Of a stretch of 64,000 nt of DNA, positions 10,607-22,717 are shown piece by piece. The DNA lies in NCBI RefSeq assembly GCF_000004075.3, contig NC_026658.2, forward strand, positions 992,001 through 1,056,000, given 5' to 3'. A model generated the notes under the pieces. The model saw only the letters and a list, made by a program, of their open reading frames with translations. It searched no databases and was not told where the DNA came from. Position numbers and translations under genes: made by a program. This stretch comes from Cucumis sativus. Taxonomy: Eukaryota; Streptophyta; Magnoliopsida; Cucurbitales; Cucurbitaceae. The stretch's first letter is position 1, and each line of letters opens with the position of its first letter.

Positions 10607-12628
10607 TAAAGTAGGAATGAGACTAATGAAGGCTTGATTTAGACTATACAATATATGTTTGTTTGTCTAGAAGAATATGACAAATAAACTTTCATATATA
10701 TATATATATGTTAAATCCCTAACAAGCTAAGTTAATGAATCAAAAATAATACTTTATTTATAAACTATTTTGTCATTTTATAAATAAAATTGCAGCATTT
10801 CAACAATAGTATTTTTAAAATATTGAAAGAAAAAAAAAGTAGTAATTAAAGTCTTGATTATAAACAAATTATTCAATATATAAAATATTTATAGAGAAAA
10901 AGACGTTTTGATATTACATTACCTTTGTTTTCTAATGTTCAATTTTGTAAACTCAAGCATGCATGGTTCTTGAATTTTATTGTTATATACTTTCAAAAGT
11001 TTTTTTTTTCATTCAAGAAACTTTATTTATTTTTAATAAAAATACATAGTTGAGCTATACTAATTAAGGTCAATTATTGGGGAAAAAAATTCAAGAAATT
11101 GAAAAAAAACTTTAATAATGTGTTAACAAAATAGAATTTTATGAAGCACTTGATGGCAACCCACATAAAAAGGAAAAAAAAAAAGTGGAAATAATAGAGA
11201 TAGGTAGAATGAGTATGTGGGTCAAAAGTGATGTTAAAAATGGAAAATATATATAAGATGAAAGTGATAAAATAAAAATAAATAAATAAGCCTGTCAAGT
11301 CCCTTATCAAGATGAGAAGAAAAAAAAAAAGCAAGTGAGAAAACAAAAATGAGAATGTTTTGAAAGTGAAATTATATTAATCATTGTGATTTTTAGCAAA
11401 CCACATTCATATTTGAAAACCATTGCCCTTTAGTGTTAAGTTTAATTAAAAATATATTATAATATTTAAATTTAAAGTAAGTTTATTTTTAGACGAAAAA
11501 ATGTGACTTATAAAAAAAAATTACATATTTGATGTAATGCTTATTGCACATATATTTTGATGCTAAGTCAAAGAATACAAGAAAGTAAAAGTTAGAGAAT
11601 TTGAACGTTGATATTCTAATTACTTGATCATTATGAAGTTGATTTAGGTTATATTATGCCCTAGGCTTTCGAGCTTTCTTCGAATAATTAGATAGCCAAC
11701 TAAACGAGGAGCGTTCAGAAATTAATTTTTCCTTTTCTTTATTCTCTTTCCCTCCTCGTAATAAACTAAATCTTTTTCTTTAAAATAAAAACAATAATAA
11801 AAAGAAATATTCTATGAAAAAAATCTTGGTAATAATTTTTAAAATATTTATTACAAGTTAAAGAGCAACACAAATACTCAAAAATAAATAAATAAGAATA
11901 GTAAAGTCGTTATCGAATCCGATCTTTAATTATTACTACATATAACTCCAAAGTTAATATCTAGATTAAATGGTTGATCATTTAAATTAAATAATAATTA
12001 ATTAAGTAAAATAAATTAATAAGCTTATGCATGTATAATGGAATAATCCATCAATATGATTAGCATACAAATTCCAACAAATTAAGACCCACTTTATTAT
12101 ATATATATATTCTTGCTTAATGATTGTCTCCCCATTTTTATATTTATGTAATAATATATGCTTTTTCTTTCATAAATAAATTTTCTCCCTCCCTTAGGAA
12201 GCTCATAAAAGTAATGATGCTATGTACATGTAGTGAAATTGATTGTGTCCCCCATTACAAATTTTATACTCCAATCCTTTTCCTCTTCTTCAAATCATGA
12301 TTAATTTTTTAAGTTATTACTATTAATTTACAAAAAAAAAAAAAAAAAAATTATATTCAAATTTTTCGTTAAAAGATTCTTGAGACTATCAAACATGACC
12401 AAAATTTATTAAACATAAAACGTCAATATGATAAAATTAATTAATAGCAATTCATAGTTTAACAAAACTAATGGGTACGTACAAATTACTTTTACATCTA
12501 ATTGATCTTCACCCTATTTCATTCATTAAAAAGATCACTGTATCATGTTATGATATTATATAATATAAATTGAAGGTAAAAGAAAATGAAAAAGAGAATG
12601 ACAAACAATACATGCTCGAATCCAACTA

Positions 12629-12631
<3 letters not shown>

Positions 12632-12665
<34 letters not shown>
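12632..12665. repeat. (TA)n microsatellite
   Basis: About 17 uninterrupted TA dinucleotides. Tracts like this are usually length-polymorphic. Confidence 0.95.
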
Positions 12666-12669
<4 letters not shown>

Positions 12670-14299
12670 GGGTTTTGGTTCAATCATGAGTTTGAAATTT
12701 GTGTTCATGTGAATCATATAGAATAGATAGTGATAACTCATCATTTTGATCCTCTTTGCCTTTCTTAAATTTCCATCTCCTATTTACTTTCTTTCCACAC
12801 TCTATATTGTATTAATGATGATAGGACTAAATTATTCTAGAAGAACTTAAAAGTTCACTATCCTATCAATATCAATGTCTAATTTGATAAAAATAACATG
12901 ATTTTTCTTTTTCTCTTTATGTTTAATTATATATGTGACATTATGCATTTTTAAATTTGAATCAACTTTATTCTTAAGTTCATATTAAGTTAATTTAAGA
13001 GAATTTGTTTTTTTATCTCTTTTCTATGCCTATTTAACTCTTTTAACATAAAGGCATAAAATCTCATATCTGGCTTGAGTCTCTTGAGTTTTGAAAAATG
13101 GTACTTTTTCTAACATTACACTAAAGTTTAAGTTAATTTATAATATATTAATACTATAATTAGATAAATAACTGTGACTTCCTCACAATTGTATTACCAT
13201 CAAGAATTTTCTAATTACAAGTAAATAACCCTCAAACTTTTATAATTCTCTATAAAACAAAATTGTATAATTCTAAAATTTCTCATTGTCATTAATTGCT
13301 TTAAGAATTAATACCGATCCATAAACTTCAATAATGATGTAAGGTTTTTTGAAAAAATCTATTATTTGTAATTGTAAAAAATAATTATAGTTATTATTTT
13401 AAAACAAAATTAATGAGTTGCATACAATATTGTTTTTTATCTTATAAAATATTGAATGTGAAAAAAAAATAGTTCTATATAAATTCAATATAACGTCATT
13501 AGGTGTTAGATGATCAACAATTTTACTTTTAGTAAAGATCGAAAAAAATAATTTTGAAAGTGATTGATCAATTTTTTTAGATTCATTGAAATAATATAGA
13601 TTCTCTTTTATCTAACTTATTGAAATAGTACAACCAAGTTGAATTCTAAAAGAAACAATTAATTAGTCATTGGGTAGAAATCAATCTTATCAAGCTTTCA
13701 AATTAAAGGTGTAATAATTCCTTATCATCCCATTGATAGGTTCATACACTAAACTAAACAATTTCTAAATCCAAGAACTAAATTTTCGTATCCTACGCTC
13801 ACCATTTCTTTGCATTTTTAAATAACTATATTTGCATGCAATCTCTTTTAATTTAATCCTTAAATTTGAAACAATGATCCTTAAATATATTTCTTCTTCC
13901 AAATGAAAATTGGAGAATTTTTTATAGGGAGCAAATTTGCCAAATTATTTATATTAATAGTAAAAGAATATATAGGTAACATAAGAGATCAACTTTCATT
14001 TTTATTTTAAATATACTGTGAATATGCCCTCAATTTTTCATGACTTGATCGTGGATATATTCATATCCTTACTTGCTTCTCATCAACTTTTTCTTCTTCA
14101 TCGATCTGCTTCTACCATCATCAATTTCTCATCGGCTTCATGTGTTGTTAACCGAAGGACATGTGCCTTTATTATGCAGTTCCTCCCTTTAATTAGTTCT
14201 TTTATGCAAAATGAACTTATGATAATGATCTGATCTCTTACCTTAGTTTCTTTATGTTTACTTGTAGCATGCAACTCGAGAATGAGATTGAAGTTTTTG

Positions 14300-15660
14300 A
14301 TCAACAAAGAGCTAGATGGAATTGAAGCGCATTAAAGAAGATTGAGACAGTGTTTAAGTGGTTCAGCTTAAAGTTACGTGTCCACTATGCAAGATCAGAG
14401 AGGTTTTTCTTTATAAAGAGAGTTTTGAAAACAGAAGATTACAACATGAGGAAGATTGATAAATCATTCCAAAGTATTTATATTAAATCTCAATTAGTTG
14501 AAGATCCTAACTTGTAAAACGAATTGAGCTAAAACTACCTCAAGAGAAGAATCAAATAACATTCAAGAATGACACCATGCATGGAGTAACTTTACCCGTT
14601 ATTTGTTCATCATAAAATTACCTCAAGAGAAGGATCAAATATGTGTGATCATTCAAGTATTTTGCTCGTCTTCCTGTTCATTCTTTCATTATTCTTGAAG
14701 AATACCTAGCTTAACTCAACACTTGGATAACCAACTCACAGCATCAATATAATTAAGAAGTGTTCCAAATTTGGAATATTGGTAGACTCAAGCAAGAACA
14801 AGGCAATCAAAAATTGGTTCTGATCAACCTACAACCGCAAAAGAACTACAAAGCTTCTTTCCTCTTGCACTTTTTATAGGAAGTTCGTTAAAGATAACAA
14901 TTTTATGGACCAATTCCTAACCCAAAAAGTTTCTCTTTTGAAAGATAGATTGTCTCACACACATGTTCTTACTCTACCAAATTTCTCTCAACTTTGAATG
15001 AGCTAGGTCAAATATGTGACTAACTTTGCTATCACTAATGAGAAAAGTATCACAGGTTTGTTTAGCTAGAGGACAAGTGACACGTGCATTATTATATTTG
15101 ATATTTTTTTACAGAACCAGAATAAATGGCAGGAACTAACTTTACCACTCTATCTAATGGATGACCCAATCTCCTATATGCCACCTTTACTACATGCAAT
15201 AAAGGTATTCTTCGTAAATGATAAAGTTCATCCTTTTGTTCACTGGTGCCAATCAGAATCCTAGAATTGTGACATTTATATTAAATTGCATTGTAAAACC
15301 AGGTACAAATAGAACACGTTCCAACGTGAAACTGTAACATAACAGACCCTTCCGTTGTAAAGAATGCTTTATATATTCTCATATGGCAAGCTTACAGCAA
15401 GACTTGATTGAATTTTGTATGTATGATCCAAAGCATTCAAATTATCAATCACACGACCAGATGCGATCCTGTATAAAAAATCAATTTCATGAGATTTTTT
15501 TTCTCCTTTTTCATCCCCATCAATCTGAAAAATCCCACTAGCCGCAACAATGTGGGATACCACGACAACTAAAATTATAGACAATTGTTGTGTTGAATCA
15601 TACCACAACAAATATTTTCGGATGAGAATGATTCCAAGCACTCAAATGAGAACCTAAGTG
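14300..15660 (-). mobile_element. Fossil Ty1/copia retrotransposon fragment
   Basis: On the minus strand, short conserved copia pol blocks occur in the expected order: DELYHLRRIP near 15195-15235, YRRLGHPLDRV near 15145-15180, and CPLAKQT near 15057-15078. These mark the GAG-pre-integrase zinc-finger region ahead of the integrase core. No long terminal repeats were recognised. It is broken, heavily decayed and incomplete, with many breaks, so it is likely old. The outer limits are approximate. Confidence 0.7.
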
Positions 15661-16566
15661 AGTCTGACCAAGGCAAAATGTCAGCAGCCTCAGATAATCA
15701 GTATGGCTGATTGAAGTTCACAAATCAACAATCCATGCAATAAACTTGCAAAGTCTTTTTCAATTGAAAAAATCAATTTACTCAATCTCACACAAATTAA
15801 CACTTGGACGTTTAACCCAAATAGCACTTCAATCAAATTGTTGAAGATACACTCTGTTCTTTGAAAATTAAGAATCGAGAAAATTTTGTAATTTAACTTC
15901 GAAAATTTAACTTTTTTAGATTGTGTTAATGCATATTTTAAATGTTTTCCAAATTATCAATTACATATCCATGATTTCAAAATTTTCATAAATCAATTTT
16001 AATATTCATCAAAGATTTTAAACAAAAATTAAATCATTTTAAATTATGGATACTAATTAACATAATTTAGACTACATCTCATGTCAACTATAGTTTTGTT
16101 TATTAACTCTATTTACCCTATGATGATATACTATTAATACATTAATTGATATTTTAAAAAGTGATATATTTCATATTTGATACGTTAATTAATATAGTGA
16201 ATATAGTTTTTTTTAATCTTTAAATGTAGTAATATATCATAAGTTACATGCAATGAAAATCATATCTTATTTCAAAATAAAACAAATTGAGTAATATATA
16301 CTTTGAATTAATTATATATTTTGTAGAATTAATAATAAAATTAGATAATTTTGTTTTTGAAAATACAAAAAAAAAAAAAAAAAGGAGGAGGGGCATAAAC
16401 GTAAAACAGTTATCATCCCTTCCAATAGCAACAGATGGCGCAAGAATGAAGGGGAAGGAAAACAGAAAGTTGCAGTAATGGCGGTACTACACTCCCTTCC
16501 GACGACCGAGCTTATAGGAAAACCATAACTCTCGCTCCTTCGTTCATTCCCATCACATAACTTCAC

Positions 16567-16573
16567 TATAAAA
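16567..16573 (+). promoter_or_regulatory. Candidate TATA box of the H+-ATPase gene
   Basis: TATAAAA stands in GC-richer surroundings 224 bases before the start codon. It would place transcription start near 16600 and give a leader of roughly 200 bases. A second, purely AT tract at 16703-16720 is less likely because it lies too close to the ATG. Confidence 0.45.
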
Positions 16574-16796
16574 CCATCATTCTTCTCTTCACTACAACAT
16601 AACAAGAAAAACCAAAAAAATATTTTACCATTTTTCCCCTCGCCGAACCCGATTTTGAAGGAACCTGAAGGCGCTTCACTCATTACAATTGAAAATTGAA
16701 AAATATATATATATATACTGTTTTCTCGAAATACCCATTTACTTTTTTTTCTTTTTTTTTTAATATTTATATTTATCCATCTATACATTTCTCAGA

Positions 16797-19700
16797 ATGA
16801 CGGATATCAGTTTGCAAGAGATCAAGAATGAGAACATTGATCTTGTAAGTTGATGATTCTCATTTTCTTTACGGGTTTTTTTTTTTTTTTTCTGTTTTCG
16901 ATTCTTGTGGTTTTTGAAAATTTTCAGTTGTTGAATGATTTATAGGAGCGTATTCCCGTTGAGGAAGTGTTTGAACAGCTGAAATGCTCCCGAGAGGGTT
17001 TGTCCTCAGAGGAGGGGCGTCAGAGGCTCCAACTCTTTGGCCCAAATAAGCTTGAAGAGAAAAAAGTGAGTTCAAAATTAATGAAACCAAACACAAAATT
17101 TCTTCACCTTTATGGGTTTTTTGTTCTAACGTTTCGAACTTTTTCACAAATTGCAGGAAAGTAAATTTCTTAAGTTTTTGGGCTTTATGTGGAATCCACT
17201 TTCATGGGTTATGGAAGCTGCAGCTATTATGGCAATAGTTCTTGCCAATGGAGGGGTAACGTTTATCTCTCTGTCTCTGTTTCTGTTTTCCTCTGTTTTT
17301 CAAATGAGATTCTAATGTGATCATTTGAATTATGGAATATAGGGACAACCACCGGACTGGCAAGATTTCGTGGGGATTACTGCATTGCTTATTATCAATT
17401 CAACAATTAGTTTTATAGAGGAAAACAATGCAGGCAATGCTGCAGCCGCACTTATGGCAGGACTTGCACCAAAAACCAAGGTAAGTTCATGATTCAAGAA
17501 AAAGAAGGTGATTGTTGGTTGGTCTTTTAGTAGTTTTACTGATTTGTTTATTTGATGGAAGGTTCTTCGTGATGGAAGATGGTGTGAAGAAGAGGCTGCA
17601 ATCTTAGTACCAGGCGATGTTATCAGCGTTAAGTTGGGAGATATTATTCCAGCTGATGCTCGTTTGTTGGAAGGTGATCCTCTGAAGATTGATCAGTCAG
17701 CACTTACTGGTGAGTCTTTGCCGGTTACTAGGAGCTCTGGTGATGAAGTGTTTTCTGGTTCCACTGTCAAGCAAGGTGAAATCGAGGCTGTTGTAATTGC
17801 CACTGGTGTTCATACCTTTTTTGGGAAGGCTGCTCATTTGGTTGATAGCACAAATCAAGTGGGACACTTCCAAAAGGTAATGATGCCAACTTTCACATTC
17901 TCTTTTAGAGTTACGATGATAATGTTGAAACTGATGATAACTACTGAATTCTCAGGTTTTGACTGCCATTGGAAACTTCTGTATTTGCTCGATCGCCATG
18001 GGGATGGTGATAGAGATCGTAGTGATGTATCCAATTCAACATCGTAGATATAGAGATGGGATTAACAATCTTTTGGTGCTTCTCATTGGAGGGATTCCAA
18101 TTGCCATGCCAACAGTGTTGTCAGTTACAATGGCTATTGGTTCTCATAGGCTATCCCAACAAGGTGCTATTACGAAGAGAATGACCGCCATTGAAGAGAT
18201 GGCTGGGATGGACGTACTTTGCAGTGATAAGACAGGAACACTAACTCTCAACAAGCTGACCGTTGATAAATCCATGATTGAGGTCAGTACATTACACACA
18301 TTAATAAAAGATATTATGGAAGTAGTGAATGAAAATAATACTCATGGAATTGTATATTCAGGTGTTTGTAAGAGATGTAGACAAAGATAATTTGGTTTTG
18401 CTTGGAGCTAGAGCTTCCAGGGTTGAGAATCAAGATGCTATTGATGCTTGCATTGTTGGGATGCTTGGTGATCCTAAGGAGGTATTCTTTTAACTCTATT
18501 TCAAATATTTCCTTAACAAACATTATCTGATTACTCTATGGTTACCTTACAGGCCAGGGAAGGCATTAAAGAAGTCCATTTCTTGCCCTTCAACCCAGTT
18601 GACAAGCGTACAGCTATTACATTTATTGACAATGATGGCAGCTGGCATCGAGTTAGCAAAGGAGCACCAGAGCAGATTATCGAACTTTGCGACCTCCGAG
18701 AAGATATCAAGAAGAAGGCTCATTCAATCATCGACAAATTCGCAGATCGTGGTCTTCGTTCACTCGCTGTTTGCCGACAAACTGTTCCAGAGAAAACCAA
18801 AGAGAGTGCTGGAGGACCATGGCAATTTGTTGGTCTGTTGCCTCTCTTTGATCCCCCAAGGCATGACAGTGCAGAGACAATTAGAAGGGCACTCAATCTC
18901 GGTGTCAACGTTAAGATGATCACTGGGGATCAATTGGCCATTGGAAAAGAAACAGGGCGTAGACTTGGAATGGGCACGAACATGTACCCATCTTCCTCAC
19001 TTCTTGGACAAAGCAAGGATGAGTCAATTGCTTCTTTGCCTGTTGATGAGCTTATTGAGAAAGCTGACGGATTTGCAGGAGTCTTCCCTGGTGAGTTTTA
19101 ACTTTCTTAATAGCACAATTCTGTTTGTGCCTTTGCTTTTACACTAAATGGATGATGTTGTTGATGTTAAATACAGAACACAAATATGAAATTGTGAGGA
19201 GGCTTCAAGAGAGGAAGCATATTTGTGGAATGACAGGAGATGGTGTGAATGATGCTCCAGCTTTGAAGAAAGCAGACATAGGAATTGCAGTTGCTGATGC
19301 AACTGATGCTGCAAGAGGCGCTTCTGATATAGTCTTGACAGAGCCAGGATTGAGCGTAATCATAAGCGCTGTTTTAACAAGCAGAGCCATTTTCCAAAGA
19401 ATGAAAAACTACACCATTTATGCAGTCTCAATCACCATCCGTATTGTACTTGGCTTTATGCTAATTGCACTCATTTGGAAATTTGACTTCTCCCCTTTCA
19501 TGGTTTTGATCATAGCCATTCTCAATGATGGTACCATCATGACCATCTCTAAAGATAGAGTAAAACCCTCTCCTCTTCCTGATTCATGGAAGCTCCGTGA
19601 GATCTTTGCAACTGGCGTTGTCTTGGGATCATACTTAGCGGTTATGACCGTTGTTTTCTTCTGGATAGCTAACGCTACTGATTTCTTTTCGGTACTAAAA

Positions 19701-20693
19701 GACTACATTTACGATTGCTTTTAGCTACAAAATACAATTGTTTGTGCTTCTGTATTCATAGATTTCTGTTGTTCAGGACAAATTTGGTGTACATTCTATT
19801 AGAGGAAATGATGGTGAGCTCACAGCAGCTGTATATCTTCAAGTCAGTACAGTAAGTCAAGCGCTCATCTTTGTGACAAGATCTCGAAGCTGGTCATTTG
19901 TCGAACGCCCTGGTCTGCTCTTAGTGTTCGCTTTCTTCGTAGCACAACTGGTAACAACACTCACAATAAACATATACAAATAGATAAAATCATATAAGCA
20001 ACCCCATTATACATCTTAAAACTAAATAATAATTCAATTCTGTTTAGGTGGCTACCTTGATCGCTGTGTACGCCAACTGGGGATTCGCTGAAATGAAAGG
20101 AATTGGGTGGGGATGGGCAGGAGTTATCTGGATTTACAGCGTAATCTTCTACATTCCTCTGGACGTTCTCAAGTTTGCCACTAGATATGCTTTGAGTGGA
20201 AAGGCTTGGAATAACATGATCCAAAATAGGGTACAGCACATAATTTGAAAACAAACATGGATAATCTTTTACTTGTTCCTGCTGGCCTATTATCTCACAT
20301 TCTCATTCCTGCTGCCATTTCAGACTGCTTTCACATCAAAGAAGGATTATGGCATTGGAGAGAGGGAGGCTCAATGGGCTGCAGCGCAACGTACCCTCCA
20401 TGGCCTACAGCCTCCTGAAACATCCGAACTCTTCAATGACAAAACCAACTACAGGGAGCTGTCCGAAATCGCGGAGCAAGCCAAGAAGCGCGCTGAAGTC
20501 GCTAGGTAAATCTCAACAACCAAAAACTCTAGTGTGTTTGATCTTCTGTAATGACATTTTCGTTGAGGTTGTAATTGGTTGTGATGTATTTTGAAGGTTG
20601 AGGGAGCTTCATACATTGAAAGGACATGTGGAATCGGTGGTGAAACTAAAGGGATTGGATATTGAAACTATACAACAACACTACACTGTTTGA
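16797..20693 (+). CDS. Plasma-membrane H+-ATPase (P3A-type ATPase)
   Basis: Thirteen exons join in phase to 951 residues: 16797-16844, 16946-17065, 17157-17255, 17343-17480, 17562-17876, 17956-18282, 18362-18481, 18553-19090, 19177-19691, 19777-19950, 20048-20230, 20324-20505, 20597-20693. The enzyme pumps protons out of the cell at the cost of ATP, energising nutrient uptake and turgor. Key motifs are intact. TGES marks the actuator domain, CSDKTGTLT carries the phosphorylated aspartate D331, and TGDGVND lies at 588-594. [10 protein letters not shown] lies in the loop before the P domain, and ILNDGTIM in membrane segment 6 carries the conserved proton-site Asp. The C-terminal regulatory domain ends in QQHYTV; T950 is the penultimate threonine whose phosphorylation recruits 14-3-3 proteins. 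Length is normal (about 950). The sequence looks closest to the AHA1/AHA2-like subfamily, but isoform assignment needs a tree. Confidence 0.97.
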
Positions 20694-22717
20694 AGATGAC
20701 AATGAATGGTAAAGAGAAATTTCAGGCGGCGGAAAAGGTGGCCGCCGGCGACAGCAACAAGACATAGAAATCATAAAAGGAACAGCAACAACAACAACAA
20801 CAACAAAAAATGAGATTTTTTTTGCCTCTTTTTAAAATTATTTGATTCATTGGTTCAATTAATTATACATTAGGCTGTGTCTTGTGGTTTGAATTTTGTA
20901 GTAGGAAAGTTAGAGTGATGGCAATAAGTCGTCAGCACGTGTGATTGTGAACTTCCAATCCTATGTTGGTGTCAACCCCACCCGTTTCACCGGATAGGGT
21001 CTTCTTATTATTCCATTTTTTTCTCTCTTTTTATTATTATGAAATAAATAACAATAAACAAAAAAATTAGTATTTTTCTCTTTTTTCTCTTTTATTTATT
21101 TTGATTCCCACATTCATTATCTTAATACTTAAATAATGTTTTTTACTTCTAGTAGATGGATGAATCAATTAAACAAATCCTAAACAAAATAATAATTTTT
21201 TTAAAAAATATTTGCATTAAGTTTAATTGAACTTTGAACAAATTTAAAATTTTATGAAAATTAGTGGCCAGTATTTGTTTTCAATTTCTAATTTATTCTT
21301 TTTTTTCTTTCAATTATTTTATCATACTTTTATCAAATAATTTGGATTAAACAAAATTAATTGAAATTTCAATTAATATTATAAAATTTTAAATAAAAAG
21401 TATTATATGTCTTTAGTTTTCAATATAATCGCCTTTTTAAAATTGTTTTAGACCGCTCTTAACTCTAAGGAAGTCGACGTTATCGACTTATGACTATGAT
21501 TAGCATCATTGAAATAAAAATCATTAATTAATAAGTATTTGTTACTTAAAACATATAAAATTAGAAAGCTACTAAATCTCTTTCTGTAATTTGATTCACA
21601 TGATTCTTATGATGACATTTAAAATTAAAGTACCACAATACCGTCATCATCTTTTGAATCTAAAAAATTTTCCATTTTATATATATATATATTTAAAAAA
21701 ATTTCAAATTTTCTCGACGGTATTTACCCAAATTAAGTTTTAATATAACAAAATATCACGGTATATCATTTTAGTACATTAAATTTAATATTATTTAAAT
21801 TATTTTTTTTAGAAAAAAAAGTAACAATTTAGTAAATTGTATTTCAATTATTTCAATTATAATGGATCATCCAACCTAACATAGGACTTTGTTTATGGGG
21901 TTTATAAAGATACAAGAATATGGAATTCTAGCTGTTGTCAAATACAGTATTTTTCTTCCTTTTTTTCAAAAAGAAAAGAAAATAGATATCATTTCCATGG
22001 ACCTTTACAAAAGTTTCAATAATATATACACTTCCAACTTTGTACTTTATCTATATAAAAAAAAATACTTTGAATGTAAGTTTTGGAGGAACACTATTTT
22101 GTTTCAATATTTGTTAAAGAAATAATAATGATTACTTCATCGTTTATATATAAATGAAAGCTGTTACCATCTCTCTCACCAATATAGTGATGTATTTGTT
22201 TGAAGTTTTCATGGGTTAAAAATCATTAATTTTAAAAGAAATTACACAGATATCTTCCATTCTTTAATTTGTCTCATTCTATTAAAATATATCATAATAA
22301 ATAGAAACATATATATGTTCTTTTTAATACAACACACTCAACTACCAACATAAATTCTTGTTTAAAAAATTTAAGTTCTAAGATACTTTCATCCTTCTCT
22401 TTCGGCCTATTACTTGTGAACCAGTTTTTATACACGAATGATTAAAGTTTGTGGGTATTATGGATACAAAAGAAAGATTTTTATCCAAAACTAACAACAA
22501 TGCAACTTTTTAACGCTATTATTAACTTGGTGCTTCTAAAAAAAAATTGAAGTCCAAGAATATTTTGAAGTAAAGTAGGGAGTTTAGGAGTATTTTGTCT
22601 TTCTATTTACGTAGATGTGGAGAAAAAGCTTTGTATTGAATGAAAAGAGTTTAGGCTGAAAGATGATTTTACTCATTATCCATTTCTCAATTCAAGTTTC
22701 TTTACAATTCCTAATTA
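20694..22717. other. Convergent intergenic region, no gene
   Basis: The 3' UTRs of the H+-ATPase gene (+) and the dsRBD gene (-) face each other here. The first 300 bases include a CAACAA run and are probably H+-ATPase 3' UTR. The rest is AT-rich with a short TA run near 21680. No repeat family or gene was recognised. Confidence 0.55.

Larger units (their letters stand above)
10016..16796. other. Intergenic DNA between ERF and H+-ATPase genes
   Basis: About 6.8 kb of very AT-rich DNA. It contains a purine tract, a TA microsatellite and a fossil copia fragment, listed separately, and ends with the H+-ATPase promoter/leader. Nothing else resembling an exon set was found on either strand. Confidence 0.55.

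Noticed and set aside
12632-12665. TA tract considered as a promoter or attachment signal
   Set aside because: A simple dinucleotide repeat with no gene nearby; it is a microsatellite.
16312-16788. 158-codon minus-strand frame upstream of the H+-ATPase gene
   Set aside because: It overlaps the H+-ATPase promoter and leader, is dominated by low-complexity Phe/Lys runs and has no recognisable domain.
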